DNA from: Aureivirga sp. CE67
GTDB lineage: Bacteria; Bacteroidota; Bacteroidia; Flavobacteriales; Flavobacteriaceae
Length of the DNA stretch: 64,000 bases
Assembly: GCF_015767245.1 (NCBI RefSeq)
Contig: NZ_JADOTV010000010.1
Coordinates: forward strand, 1-64,000
Direction of reading: 5' to 3'
The notes beneath the pieces are model-generated. The model had not been told where the DNA came from. It saw only the letters and a list, made by a program, of their open reading frames with translations, and made no database searches. The position numbers and the translations under genes were made by a program. Of the stretch, positions 1 to 8,850 are shown in pieces. Numbering within the stretch: the stretch's first letter is position 1; every line of letters begins with the position of its first letter.

Positions 1-1
1 C

Positions 2-91
2 ATTGACAACCTGTCTTTAAACGATAAAGAATTAAGTTTAAAATTCTCCAAAAAGGAACTTTTAAATTTCTACCTAATGAAGGAAAATTAA
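2..91 (+). CDS. 3' end of a gene cut by the window edge (uncertain)
   Basis: An open frame of 29 codons enters from the left edge and ends at a TAA at 89-91. The residues are mixed and lysine-rich, ending in LMKEN. No family can be recognised from so little. The only support is that the frame is open and its composition looks protein-like, so it could be chance in AT-rich DNA. Confidence 0.3.
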   Translation: MDNLSLNDKELSLKFSKKELLNFYLMKEN

Positions 92-556
92 TCTTTGGTT
101 GAATATGTTTGGTGATGATTTTTGGTAATTTTGTCTCCATGCTGTAATTGATTTTTGTTTGTGTCAGAGCCAACAATATAATCTTTTGCAACTTTTTTTA
201 TTCAATTAATTCTTATATATATATTTAAACAGATTCATCATAAAGGAATAAGAAAACATTGGAAAATTGAGAATAAATTACAACGAAATAAAGATGTATA
301 TCATAACGAGGATAAAAATAGAATCAAAAATAAAAATGGTGCTGTTAATATTTCTACTATCAGCACCATAGCTTTAAATTCTTAAAAATTGAATTTTAAA
401 AAATCAATTTTTAAGGCTATTAAATATTGTCAAAGTTATCTTTCAAAAATTATTAAATTGATGAGAACTTAACAGCCCTGGAATGGTAATGGGGGAACTT
501 CGAATATTACAAAGTGCGTAAAGATGATTACTTCATTTTGTATAACCTAATTTTAG
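92..556. other. Intergenic stretch with two perfect hairpins, no gene seen
   Basis: No convincing ORF is present on either strand. The stretch holds two strong inverted repeats. One has 9-bp arms (ATGGTGCTG 336-344 / CAGCACCAT 361-369). The other has 12-bp arms (CTTAAAAATTGA 381-392 / TCAATTTTTAAG 404-415). The first is followed by a T-rich run on the minus strand and could act as a terminator. The rest is AT-rich without recognisable content. Confidence 0.5.
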
Positions 557-766
557 TCGAGCGAAAGGTCAGTTAATAAGTATAATTATCTTTCTTTGGA
601 AGAAAAGGCGAATTTAACTAGAAATGCCATTGATATTTATAATTCGAAAAGACCGCGTTTTTTTAATTTTTTCCTTACACCTTATCAAATACATAAAACT
701 AAAAATCAGAAAAAAAGAAATTATAAAATTAAAAAAGGTAACGAAAATATATTTTCGTTACCTTAG
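557..766 (+). pseudogene. IS3-family transposase (OrfB) 3' remnant
   Basis: The frame is open from 557, just after a TAG, to the TAG at 764-766. It encodes a block with NAIDIYNSKRP followed by FLTPYQIH, which resembles the C-terminal end of IS3-type DDE transposases (typically '.. IYNxxRPHxSLxxLTPxQxH'). There is no start codon, no DDE triad and no upstream orfA, so only the extreme 3' end of a decayed element remains. The usual His after RP is an Arg, which also points to decay. The assignment rests on motif memory. Confidence 0.55.
735..764 (-). terminator. Intrinsic terminator of the 825-2201 gene
   Basis: A 13-bp near-perfect stem (AAGGTAACGAAAA / TTTTCGTTACCTT) is followed on the minus strand by a run of Ts. 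It lies about 60 bp past the stop codon of the leftward gene ending at 825. Confidence 0.8.
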
Positions 767-824
767 TCAAATATTTTAACCTAAAAATCTGTATCGATTA
801 TTTAGGACTAGACAAAATATTGAA

Positions 825-2201
825 TTATTCTATAATAAGTTTTTCTCTAATAGTTGTTCCATCTTTCATTTCCATTTCTAAAAAGTAAATCCCACTATTT
901 AGATTAGAAAAATCCACAACAGAATTAGTTATAATTTGATTATAAACTTGAGCACCATTATAATTAAATGCTTTTATCGAATTTATTTTTTCAAAATTAT
1001 TGATATAAATGACTCCATTTGTTGGATTTGGATAAAAACTCAAACCACTAAATGATTCTTCGTTTAAATTTAAAGATCCTTCAGGAACTATTTTTAATTC
1101 AAAACTTGTAGTATGTGTCCTATTTAAAATATTGTCGGATACTTCTATAGTAACGGTTGTATCTTCAGTAATCACTGTTCCTGCAGGTGGAGTTTGAGTC
1201 ATTGTAAACTCAGCATTATTTAATTTAGCTTCAGCCATACAGAAATAGTTAGCATCTACTAAATCTGTGTAATCCTCAAGAACTACACTTGATTCTCCTT
1301 CAGACTCTTCAATTAAAATTTCATCTTGTTGATTTTCTAAATAAAAATCAGAAAGAATAAAACTTTGAGCATCTAGAAATATTGCGCTATCAAAAGAAGA
1401 ATCAAGAGCATCTGCTATTACCATTTTAACATGATATGTTTCACCAGGAATGACGTCTATGGTCGCTTCCATTGGAAGTGTTTCTCCATTATATTTAGTT
1501 GAACTTTCATTTTCATTGAACCATTCTTCATTTAAACCTCCACAAGGATTTTCAATTGATCTAATATTTGTAACATTAACAGGTATATTAGTTCCTGGTA
1601 TTACAGCAATATTTTTTCCTCCTAAGTTTAATTCTACATCAGGTGTGTTTTCATCGGCATCTAAATCATAGTTATTTACATTATCTATTCCAGGTCCACT
1701 TATGATTAATGCAAAAGCATCTGAATATTGACATGCATAAGTTCCGAATTCATGAGAAGCGAAAAGGTATTTAAAACGTACTTCATCCAATTCTAATGGT
1801 GCTATAAAATCAAATTCGAATATAGTAGCATTATATGAATTATTTTCAGTTAAGGTTTCGATATCAGAATCTCCATCCCAATCTAATCCACCTACAGATG
1901 TACCATCCGTACCTGCACTTCCTGAAGTTAAAACAACACCTTTTTCAAATGGGAAATCTGATTCAGGTTGCCTCACAAAAAAACCATAACTTTTTTCAAT
2001 ATCAGTATTAGAGTAATCAGGGTTTGATTGTTCATAAGTAAATTCAACATCGACACAAGAATCATTAGAAAACACTTCTTCAACTAATTGTTGCGGAGTG
2101 TAGTCAGATTGATTTCCCATGTTTATATCAATATTGTTTAATTGAGCGTAAGAAGAAATTCCTAACATAGAAATTCCTAAGTAGAGTAATTTTTTTTTCA
2201 T
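825..2201 (-). CDS. T9SS-exported choice-of-anchor L domain protein
   Basis: This is a 458-residue exported protein. Residues 1-20 form a Sec signal peptide ending ISSYAQ. Residues about 33-282 match the choice-of-anchor L domain (SYGFF, GVVLTSGSA, NATIFEFDFIAP, ISGPGI). A beta-rich HYR-like stretch around 330-372 contains TQTPPAGTV. Residues 388-458 are a type A T9SS sorting domain (FYPNPTNGVIYI, LNSGIYFLE). The family is known in Bacteroidetes as surface-bound or secreted, but its ligand is unknown. It is a close paralog of the next gene (2379-3782). Each copy has its own terminator, so the two may be transcribed separately. Confidence 0.88.
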   Translation of the reverse strand: MKKKLLYLGISMLGISSYAQLNNIDINMGNQSDYTPQQLVEEVFSNDSCVDVEFTYEQSNPDYSNTDIEKSYGFFVRQPESDFPFEKGVVLTSGSAGTDGTSVGGLDWDGDSDIETLTENNSYNATIFEFDFIAPLELDEVRFKYLFASHEFGTYACQYSDAFALIISGPGIDNVNNYDLDADENTPDVELNLGGKNIAVIPGTNIPVNVTNIRSIENPCGGLNEEWFNENESSTKYNGETLPMEATIDVIPGETYHVKMVIADALDSSFDSAIFLDAQSFILSDFYLENQQDEILIEESEGESSVVLEDYTDLVDANYFCMAEAKLNNAEFTMTQTPPAGTVITEDTTVTIEVSDNILNRTHTTSFELKIVPEGSLNLNEESFSGLSFYPNPTNGVIYINNFEKINSIKAFNYNGAQVYNQIITNSVVDFSNLNSGIYFLEMEMKDGTTIREKLIIE

Positions 2202-2330
2202 AAAATTGTGTTTTTTAGAGTAATTTTTAAATGTAGTAAAAAATATTAATTATCCGTTATAATTGTTAAAAAAAAATAGATAATATATTTATTTATGTTT
2301 TTTTTGAAAATATTAATTTTAATCTTGATA

Positions 2331-2353
2331 AAAAAAGCTTTCAAAATGAAAGC
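2331..2353 (-). terminator. Intrinsic terminator of the 2379-3782 gene
   Basis: The stem GCTTTC (2337-2342) / GAAAGC (2348-2353) is followed on the minus strand by seven or more Ts. It lies 26 bp after the stop codon of the leftward gene. Confidence 0.75.
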
Positions 2354-2378
2354 CTTTTGTATGTTTATGTAAAAAGTT

Positions 2379-3782
2379 TTATTGTATTATTAATTTTTCT
2401 TTTAGGGTTGTTCCATCTTTCATTTCCATTTCTAAAAAGTATATTCCACTATTTAAATCTGAAAAATCTACAATAGAATTAGTTATAATTTGATTATAAA
2501 CTTCAGCACCATTATAATCAAAAGCTTTTATCGAGTTAATTTTATTAAAACCATTGATGTAAACGATTCCGCTAGTTGGGTTTGGATACATTCTAAATAT
2601 ATCTTCATTCAATTCTTCAGTATTTAATGTATCAAAAGACTTAAATTCAACATTAAAATTCACTCTATTAGTTCTCTCAACGATATTGTCAGTAACAGCT
2701 AAAGTTACTACAGTATCTTCAGTAATAACAGTTCCAGCTGGAGGTGTTTGCGTAATAGTTAGTACAGGTTCTTCATTATTTAATCTAAGTTGATCAGCAC
2801 AATAATAATTTACATTAACTAAATCAGAATAATCATCTAATGTAAATCCTTCATCTGCGACTAACTCTTGACCATCTTGATCATCAATTTCATCAAAATA
2901 GAAGTCTGGCAAAATAAAACTATTTCCATCTAAGAATACTGCTGTATCAAATATACTATCTTGTACATCTACAACTACCATTTTAATATGATATTCTTCT
3001 CCCGGAATTACATCAATTGAAGCTTCAAAAGGTAAAGTTTCTCCATCATAATTTGTTGAAGTCCCATTAGTATTATACCATTCAACATTTTTTTGTCCAC
3101 ATATTGCATTATCATATATGTTTGTGATTGCGATAGGAATATTTGTGCCAGGTATTAAAGCAATATTTTTTCCACCTAAATCTATTAAAACCTCAGGTGT
3201 ATTTGGATCAGAATCATGATCGTAATAATTAGCTTCTTCAATACCAGGTCCACTAACTATAAGAGCAAAAGAATCGGCATATCCATAACATGGAAAATAA
3301 GCGTCACTTCTATATTCTTCAGAAGCCATTAAATAATTAAAATGAATTTGATTTAATTCATTAGGTGCAATAAAGTTAAATTCAAAAATAGTAGCGTTAA
3401 AGTTCTGAGCATCATTTGGAATCATTTCAGAAATGTTATCATCTCCTTCCCAATTTCCTTCCCAATTGCTATTATTTGAACCCAAAACCCCTGTGTTGTG
3501 AGCTTTTCCTGTTGTCAGCATAATACCTTCTGAAAATGGAAATTCCGAACCTTCTTGAGCTACGAAATATCCATAACTTTTATCAGGAATATCATCTTCA
3601 TAATTTGGATTTGTATAATCTGAAACCCAAGATACATCAATACAAGATTGATTTGCAAATACATTTTCGATTAATTCTTCTGGTGTGTACGAGGCTTCTG
3701 GTCCCTCGTTAACTTCAATTGTTTGTGCAAAAAGAGTTGCACCAATAAAAAAAGCTGAACAGCTGAGTAATAATTTTTTCAT
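2379..3782 (-). CDS. T9SS-exported choice-of-anchor L domain protein (paralog)
   Basis: This 467-residue paralog has the same architecture as the 825-2201 product: a signal peptide (residues 1-20, ending TLFAQ), a choice-of-anchor L domain (about 33-290, with SYGYF, GIMLTTGKA, NATIFEFNFIAP, VSGPGI), a TQTPPAGTV block, and a type A sorting domain (YPNPTSGIVYI) at the C-terminus. The last 52 residues match the paralog at 45 of 52 positions, whereas the anchor domains differ much more. The pair is most simply a tandem duplication in which the secretion signal stayed similar. It is presumably cell-surface attached, with unknown ligand. Confidence 0.88.
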   Translation of the reverse strand: MKKLLLSCSAFFIGATLFAQTIEVNEGPEASYTPEELIENVFANQSCIDVSWVSDYTNPNYEDDIPDKSYGYFVAQEGSEFPFSEGIMLTTGKAHNTGVLGSNNSNWEGNWEGDDNISEMIPNDAQNFNATIFEFNFIAPNELNQIHFNYLMASEEYRSDAYFPCYGYADSFALIVSGPGIEEANYYDHDSDPNTPEVLIDLGGKNIALIPGTNIPIAITNIYDNAICGQKNVEWYNTNGTSTNYDGETLPFEASIDVIPGEEYHIKMVVVDVQDSIFDTAVFLDGNSFILPDFYFDEIDDQDGQELVADEGFTLDDYSDLVNVNYYCADQLRLNNEEPVLTITQTPPAGTVITEDTVVTLAVTDNIVERTNRVNFNVEFKSFDTLNTEELNEDIFRMYPNPTSGIVYINGFNKINSIKAFDYNGAEVYNQIITNSIVDFSDLNSGIYFLEMEMKDGTTLKEKLIIQ

Positions 3783-3910
3783 AGTTAAAATGTTTAGATA
3801 TTTATGATTTCCATATAAAAATCGGTAAAATTTAGTTAAAAAATATATTTATAAAAAGGGTAGTGGAGTAAATGCTAATATAAATTACAATTTTAATTAT
3901 ATATGGTATA

Positions 3911-3940
3911 AAAAAAGAGCTTCTAAATTAGAAACTCTTT
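3911..3940 (-). terminator. Intrinsic terminator after the HPP gene
   Basis: The inverted repeat AAAGAG.TTCTA / TAGAA.CTCTTT is followed on the minus strand by seven Ts. It lies 27 bp past the HPP stop codon. Confidence 0.75.
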
Positions 3941-3966
3941 AATAATATAACTTTATTTATGCATGT

Positions 3967-4476
3967 TTAAAACCAATATGTTGGATATTTTCTTGCTTTA
4001 TGAAGATTATTGAAAATTAGAGCAATTATTGTAATCGAAATTGCACCAGAAATAACAGGATTTATTAAAAACTCCCAAGAGCTTCCTGCCAAAATAACTA
4101 CTAAAGGATCTGCTCCAGCAGGTGGGTGCGTTGTTTTTGTGATTTGCATTACAGCAATAGCAAGTCCAACTCCAATAGCTAGAGAATACCAATCATTTCC
4201 TAAAAAATGTAAACACAACAACCCAATAATTGTAGAAATGATATGTCCTCCGATAATATTTCTAGGTTGTGCAAGCGGACTGTTTGGAACACCAAAAGCC
4301 AAAACACAGGTTGCTCCAAAAGGTGCCATAATAAAAGGAATTACAGTGTTTTTAGTCAAAAAAGCAACTACAGCAATTGCTATAAATCCTCCCAAACCAG
4401 AATAGGTAGAGAAGTTTAATCCAGTAGCTTTCGGACTTTTTTCTACTGTTTTAAATTTAGAGATATACTTTTTCAT
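3967..4476 (-). CDS. HPP family integral membrane protein
   Basis: This is a 169-residue polytopic protein with about four hydrophobic helices. It carries the family-defining motif THPPAGADP (His117-Pro118-Pro119) and the upstream block FGVPNSPLAQPRN. HPP proteins are small inner-membrane proteins; some plant and cyanobacterial members have been linked to nitrite transport, but the function of most bacterial members is unknown. The start lies 2 bp after the stop of the upstream TetR gene, so the two are cotranscribed and the regulator likely controls this gene. Confidence 0.85.
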   Translation of the reverse strand: MKKYISKFKTVEKSPKATGLNFSTYSGLGGFIAIAVVAFLTKNTVIPFIMAPFGATCVLAFGVPNSPLAQPRNIIGGHIISTIIGLLCLHFLGNDWYSLAIGVGLAIAVMQITKTTHPPAGADPLVVILAGSSWEFLINPVISGAISITIIALIFNNLHKARKYPTYWF

Positions 4477-4478
4477 TT

Positions 4479-5009
4479 TTACAAAGATTTATCTATCAGT
4501 TTTATTGTTTTTTCTATGTCATCTGCATTTTTGAAAACTTTACTTTCAGTCAAGCAAGCTTCAAAAAGCATATAAACCAAAAATGATTTTTCTTTATCCG
4601 TAATAAAGGAATCAAAATAGGTTCTTAAGTCTTTTTTATGGTTTTGAATGATTGTGTTTAGCTCTACGTTTTCATTCTGAATTTCCGCTTCCATTTTTAG
4701 AAAAGCACAACCATTATAATTTTCTTTTTGATTCATTTTTTTTAAAAACTCAAATGCTGCATGAATTTTTTGTTTTTCATTTTTCGCAGTTTCTACATCT
4801 TCTTTGAAATTTTCAAACCAAAAAATATGTCTTTGCGTCAAATACGCTTTAGCTAAATCTTCTTTTGATTTGAAATGTTGATAAAAACTCGCTTTTGCAA
4901 CACTTGCTTCTTTAATTATCTGGTTGATTCCTGTTGAATTATATCCTTGTTTATGGAATAAAACAGTTGCAACTTCTAAAATCCTTTCTTTTGGTTTTGT
5001 AACTTTCAT
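4479..5009 (-). CDS. TetR/AcrR family transcriptional regulator
   Basis: The N-terminus is a typical TetR helix-turn-helix (KERILEVATVLFHKQGYNST, then the recognition region SVAKASFYQHFKSKEDLAKAYL). The C-terminus is a variable ligand-binding helical domain. I chose the ATG at 5009 (MKVTKPKER, 176 residues). An in-frame ATG at 5027 would add six hydrophobic residues unlike the family and would sit inside the putative -10 box. A palindrome upstream (5041-5054) suggests autoregulation of the regulator-HPP operon. The effector is unknown. Confidence 0.88.
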   Translation of the reverse strand: MKVTKPKERILEVATVLFHKQGYNSTGINQIIKEASVAKASFYQHFKSKEDLAKAYLTQRHIFWFENFKEDVETAKNEKQKIHAAFEFLKKMNQKENYNGCAFLKMEAEIQNENVELNTIIQNHKKDLRTYFDSFITDKEKSFLVYMLFEACLTESKVFKNADDIEKTIKLIDKSL

Positions 5010-5024
5010 AAGGCAAAGGTAATA

Positions 5025-5054
5025 CAAAAATATAACATACAGACAGGTCTGTCT
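5025..5054 (-). promoter_or_regulatory. Promoter with TetR-type operator
   Basis: Reading leftwards, the -10 box TATTTTTG (5025-5032) fits the Bacteroidetes TAnnTTTG consensus. Just upstream is the palindrome AGACAG-GT-CTGTCT (5041-5054), with perfect 6-bp arms, placed in the spacer between the -10 and the expected -33 element. This is the usual position for a TetR-family autorepressor site. No clear TTTG -33 box is seen. Confidence 0.6.
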
Positions 5055-5191
5055 ATTTTTAACAATAAGTTTAATATTTGAATCTGTGAAATTTTATCTA
5101 TGTTTGAACTTTAGAAAAAGAAAATATAGTACTGATTCTCACAAATAAATAGAAAATAGGAATCAGAATATTTAAAAATTCAAGAAAAAAT

Positions 5192-5800
5192 ATGGAAAAA
5201 ATAGCTTTTGTTAATAAGAATCGAATGTTTAGAGATATGCAGAGTTATCTTGCTGTTGGTTATATCTATTTGATTGTTTTAGGAATTTTTAGCGAAACTT
5301 TATATTACAATAGGTTAGGAGTAAATATTCTAAATTATTCTTCTATTTTGGATGTGATGATTAGTCCAATTGCAAAATTAACTTCGAGTATTTTAGGTAT
5401 TTTGGTTTTCATTCTTTTTATGATCATGATTTTTAAATTTCCAAATTTTTTGGTGAAAAATAAAAATAAAAAATGGTTTTCTAAATTGTTTAAATCTAAC
5501 CAAATAGAAACAGATGAAGAATTAAGAGATTCACTTTCGAAAGTTTTAGTTTTTATGTTTTCCATTGGTTTGATAGGTTTTTATGTAGGAAATGGAATAG
5601 GATTTGGTTCGAAAATAGCTGATAAAATTAAAAATAATGAGATAGAGTATGATGACCAGATTATTTTCACAAACGATGAAGTGAAAAAAACATGTATTCT
5701 TGGTTCCAATAGCGGATTTGTTTTCTATTTGGTAGAAAATAATACAGAAGTACATATTTCTCCAATGAACGGAAATGTAAGAACGATTATTGATAATTAA
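5192..5800 (+). CDS. Hypothetical membrane protein
   Basis: This 202-residue protein has three hydrophobic segments (about 18-38, 62-84 and 115-135) and a C-terminal soluble domain of about 60 residues containing CILGSNSGFVFYLVENN. No family is recognised. The stop codon is followed one base later by the ATG of the next membrane protein, so the two are translated from one message and may act together. The C-terminal strand-rich part, after a short acidic linker, may be extracytoplasmic. Confidence 0.7.
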   Translation: MEKIAFVNKNRMFRDMQSYLAVGYIYLIVLGIFSETLYYNRLGVNILNYSSILDVMISPIAKLTSSILGILVFILFMIMIFKFPNFLVKNKNKKWFSKLFKSNQIETDEELRDSLSKVLVFMFSIGLIGFYVGNGIGFGSKIADKIKNNEIEYDDQIIFTNDEVKKTCILGSNSGFVFYLVENNTEVHISPMNGNVRTIIDN

Positions 5801-5801
5801 A

Positions 5802-6581
5802 ATGAAGAAAATTCAACTTCCATATACTTTTGAAACAGCCATTACATTTTTAATGTTTTTTGGAATATTCTCTTTTATTTCTTTTACATCAATTGATAGT
5901 TTAGATATAAATATAGCTAGAAGTTCAAAGATTCTTTTTAATTATTTATGGTTGCCTACAATTATTTCTGCAATTCAATTTATTCCAATTTTTAGTTTTA
6001 AAAAGCTGAAAAAAGTTTCTCCAGAAAATGCTTTAATCAAAATCGGAATAATCAACTTTTATGTTTGGGTTTTAGTAGGAGGCTTTTTAGCTACAATTTT
6101 TATTTTATTGATTTATACATTTCGTTTTGACGAAAATTATTTAGCTTCAATTTTAATAATTACCTTTTTATTATTCATTTCTCTTTTTCTTTTAAACTCA
6201 AATAGAATATTATTCAAAGGAGATTATCTCACAGAAAAAGACAAAAAAGAATTAGAAGAAAGAAAAACTACCGATGGATTATTTCAATATTCAGAAGATG
6301 GTTTTTTGTTTAAATCTAAAAAGAAAGAAATTAAAGTAAAATGGAATGAAATTTTTGAAATTATAGCTTTTAAAGTGGATAGTTATGCTTTTGATACAAT
6401 TGGTCTTGTGATAAAACTTAAAAATGAAGATGAGTTTTCAATTACAGAAAATACTTCAGGTTGGTTTGTTTTTAAGGATAAAATCAATGAAAATTTAAAA
6501 ATAGATTTCAATTGGGAATTTCAAATTATGATTCCTGTAATGGAAGAAACAGCAATATTAATTTATGAAAATAAAGGATAA
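5802..6581 (+). CDS. Hypothetical membrane protein with C-terminal soluble domain
   Basis: Four hydrophobic helices lie in the first 135 residues. A soluble, strand-rich C-terminal region follows (FKSKKKEIKVKWNEIFEI, then IGLVIKLKNEDEF), resembling the PH-like domains found on small bacterial membrane proteins. I chose the ATG at 5802, directly after the previous stop, over a TTG at 5790 inside the preceding gene. No specific family is recognised. It overlaps the next gene by 17 bp, which supports a three-gene operon (5192-6999). Confidence 0.7.
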   Translation: MKKIQLPYTFETAITFLMFFGIFSFISFTSIDSLDINIARSSKILFNYLWLPTIISAIQFIPIFSFKKLKKVSPENALIKIGIINFYVWVLVGGFLATIFILLIYTFRFDENYLASILIITFLLFISLFLLNSNRILFKGDYLTEKDKKELEERKTTDGLFQYSEDGFLFKSKKKEIKVKWNEIFEIIAFKVDSYAFDTIGLVIKLKNEDEFSITENTSGWFVFKDKINENLKIDFNWEFQIMIPVMEETAILIYENKG

Positions 6582-6999
6582 AGTTTTTTGTGTAAATGAA
6601 TCGGTTTATTCAGACCATATTGAAAAATATAAAGAATATGAAATTGTAGATTTAAATAAAAATAATTTTAGAATTAAGAGTAAAAAGGAAAAACTAGTTT
6701 GGATTCCAAATTGTTGTTTTTCTCAAAAAAAACCCATGAAATATTTGAGTTTTACTTTAGATGATCAAATAAATAACGCAAAAGATTCTTATGTAGAAGT
6801 ATCATTGTATTTTGAAAATGGAGAGAGGAGATATACCAATTTCATGACTCCAAGTTATTTGACGAATCTTCTAAATTCAAAAAATTATTTCCAATCTGAA
6901 AAAGTTGTTTTTATAAATGAAATAACAGAAGAAAATATCGAAAATTCTATTTTAGAATTAGATAAAAATAATGAGTTATTAGAGATTTCAATTTCTTAG
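6565..6999 (+). CDS. Hypothetical protein
   Basis: This is a 144-residue soluble protein with no signal peptide or membrane segment. The first 45 residues (VFCVNES ... YEIVDLNKNNFRIK) look like a small SH3- or KOW-like beta barrel, as found in short Bacteroidetes proteins. The remainder is mixed alpha/beta and not recognised. It overlaps the end of the membrane protein gene by 17 bp, so translation is probably coupled. Confidence 0.65.
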   Translation: MKIKDKVFCVNESVYSDHIEKYKEYEIVDLNKNNFRIKSKKEKLVWIPNCCFSQKKPMKYLSFTLDDQINNAKDSYVEVSLYFENGERRYTNFMTPSYLTNLLNSKNYFQSEKVVFINEITEENIENSILELDKNNELLEISIS

Positions 7000-7095
7000 A
7001 ATCCGTAAAAAGTGTTTTGAATTCCGAATTTCGTGTTTTCCTGAAATATAATTAACTTCGAACTTTGTACTTGTAATTAATAAAATGAAACAAAG

Positions 7096-7875
7096 ATGAA
7101 AAACGTAGCATTAATCACTGGAGCGAGTAGTGGAATTGGAGAAGAAATTGCCAAAATTCATGCGGAAAATAGAGGGGATTTAATAATAGTTGCAAGACGT
7201 AAACAAAAATTAGAAGATTTAAAACAAGAATTAGAAAATAAATACAAGATTGAAGTTAAAATTATCGTTAAAGATTTGACACATTCTGAAGCTGCTTTAG
7301 AAATTTATAAAGAAGTTAAAGAAGCAGGAATTAATGTAGATTATTTGATCAATAACGCAGGTTTTGGTGGACATGGAAAATTCCATGAAAGAGATTGGGA
7401 AAATGATTTACAAATGATTCAATTAAATATTTTAGCATTAACTGCTCTGACGCGATTTTTCTTGCCAGATTTTGTAAAAAATAATCGTGGAAAAATTCTA
7501 AATGTTTCTTCAACTGCGAGTTTGATGCCTGGACCTTTACAAGCAGTTTATTTTGCAACGAAAGCTTATGTGACTTCTTTTAGTAATGCAATTGCAGAAG
7601 AACTTCATGATACAAATATTACCGTGACAGCTTTACTTCCAGGAGCAACAGAAACGGAATTTGCACAAACTTCAGGAATGGATAAAACAGATCTGTTTCA
7701 AAATACATTTAGTGCAATTGAAGTAGCAAAAGCTGGTTATGACGGAATGTTGAAAGGAAAATTAAATGTTTTAGCTGGTTTGACTTTTTCTCAAAAAATT
7801 ATGATGGCAACAGTTCCTTTTGTTCCTAAAAAAACAATGTTGAAACAAATCAGAAACATGCAAGAAGTAAAATAA
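7096..7875 (+). CDS. Short-chain dehydrogenase/reductase (SDR)
   Basis: This is a 259-residue classical SDR. The nucleotide-binding glycine motif TGASSGIG lies at residues 7-14, followed by NNAGFGG, the catalytic serine region NVSSTAS and the catalytic YFATK (YxxxK). Such enzymes reduce or oxidise carbonyl/alcohol groups with NAD(P)H. A C-terminal extension with a lysine-rich tail follows the fold, typical of the SDR subgroup annotated as DltE/YqjQ-like. The substrate cannot be predicted. The gene stands alone and ends in a strong shared terminator. Confidence 0.88.
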   Translation: MKNVALITGASSGIGEEIAKIHAENRGDLIIVARRKQKLEDLKQELENKYKIEVKIIVKDLTHSEAALEIYKEVKEAGINVDYLINNAGFGGHGKFHERDWENDLQMIQLNILALTALTRFFLPDFVKNNRGKILNVSSTASLMPGPLQAVYFATKAYVTSFSNAIAEELHDTNITVTALLPGATETEFAQTSGMDKTDLFQNTFSAIEVAKAGYDGMLKGKLNVLAGLTFSQKIMMATVPFVPKKTMLKQIRNMQEVK

Positions 7876-7881
7876 TAATTG

Positions 7882-7930
7882 AAAAATCCTTTTCTTTAAA
7901 ATTGTATTAGTTTTAAGGAAAAGGATTTTT
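7882..7930. terminator. Bidirectional terminator between convergent genes
   Basis: The arms at 7882-7901 and 7911-7930 pair at 19 of 20 positions and begin and end in A/T runs. The hairpin therefore ends both the rightward SDR gene (stop at 7875) and the leftward NmrA-like gene (stop at 7952). Confidence 0.85.
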
Positions 7931-7951
7931 ATTTAAATCAGTATTTTATAA

Positions 7952-8824
7952 TTAACTCCAAGAAATACTTTCTACCCAATCTTTTGTTGATTGAATTTCT
8001 ACATCTAAAATTTCCTGAGAATTGTTGAAATCTTTTTGAATTAAATTTTCATAATTATCAGCTACATAACGATAAAGATTGGAAATTTCTCTTGCTGGAA
8101 TTTCTCCAAAAGCAGGAATCAAATTTTGTTCAAAATCATCTGGACTTAAAGGAATAAAGTTCACTTCTTTTCCAATTTTTGCAGAAATTTCTTTTGCAAT
8201 TTCTTCTCCAGAAACTAAATTTCCTCCAATAGCTAAAGTTTTTCCAATTAATTCTTTATGCTCAATTGCATTTACAGCAAATTTTGCCAAATCATGATGA
8301 CTAATCCAAGGGAATTTTTTTCCAGCAGCTACAGGATAAGGAAGAATTCCTTGTTCTACAACTAAAGGAATCGACCAAGGAGCTGCTAAATTATCAATGA
8401 AAATATCTGGAGCCAAAGTAATTACGTTTAAACCAGATTCGTTAAACATTTTCTTTATTTCAACTTTGATATCAATTGCTGTAAGACCCGTTTTTTCTTT
8501 AGGTAAATCAAAACTTGTATTGAAAACAACTAATTCTATAGAATTTTCTTTAGCAGCTTCAATGAAATTTTCTGTCATTGTTTTTGCAGTTTCTAAATCA
8601 AAAACTAATGGTAAAGTGAAAATTGTAATCTCTGTATTTTTTGTTGCTTCTAAAACATTTTCTTTATTTATCAAATCTCCTTGAATGAAATTGATATTTG
8701 CATTTTCATTTCCTGAAATCTCTCTTTTTAAGGAAGTTATCTCGTATTCTTTTTTCAATAATTCATTTGCAATAGCATTTCCTTGAAATCCTGAAGCACC
8801 TGTAATAAATATTTTAGTTTTCAT
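7952..8824 (-). CDS. NmrA-like NAD(P)-binding protein (atypical SDR)
   Basis: This 290-residue protein starts with the Rossmann motif TGASGFQGNAIA and has the atypical-SDR architecture of NmrA / quinone oxidoreductase QorB-like proteins. There is no classical YxxxK at the usual place. Motifs such as FIQGDL and LAIGGN in the second half fit the family. It may be a redox sensor or an NADPH-dependent reductase of small electrophiles. It is transcribed away from an HxlR regulator across a 122-bp gap containing inverted repeats, the standard arrangement for an HxlR-controlled oxidoreductase. Confidence 0.83.
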   Translation of the reverse strand: MKTKIFITGASGFQGNAIANELLKKEYEITSLKREISGNENANINFIQGDLINKENVLEATKNTEITIFTLPLVFDLETAKTMTENFIEAAKENSIELVVFNTSFDLPKEKTGLTAIDIKVEIKKMFNESGLNVITLAPDIFIDNLAAPWSIPLVVEQGILPYPVAAGKKFPWISHHDLAKFAVNAIEHKELIGKTLAIGGNLVSGEEIAKEISAKIGKEVNFIPLSPDDFEQNLIPAFGEIPAREISNLYRYVADNYENLIQKDFNNSQEILDVEIQSTKDWVESISWS

Positions 8825-8850
8825 CTGTTAATCTTTTTATTATTTGACTA

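Noticed and set aside
1450-1671. Plus-strand ORF antisense to the choice-of-anchor L gene
   Set aside because: It is a shadow of a gene with clear domains on the other strand.
4010-4405. Plus-strand ORF of 131 codons antisense to the HPP gene
   Set aside because: It is the mirror frame of a clear membrane protein gene, without a signal of its own.
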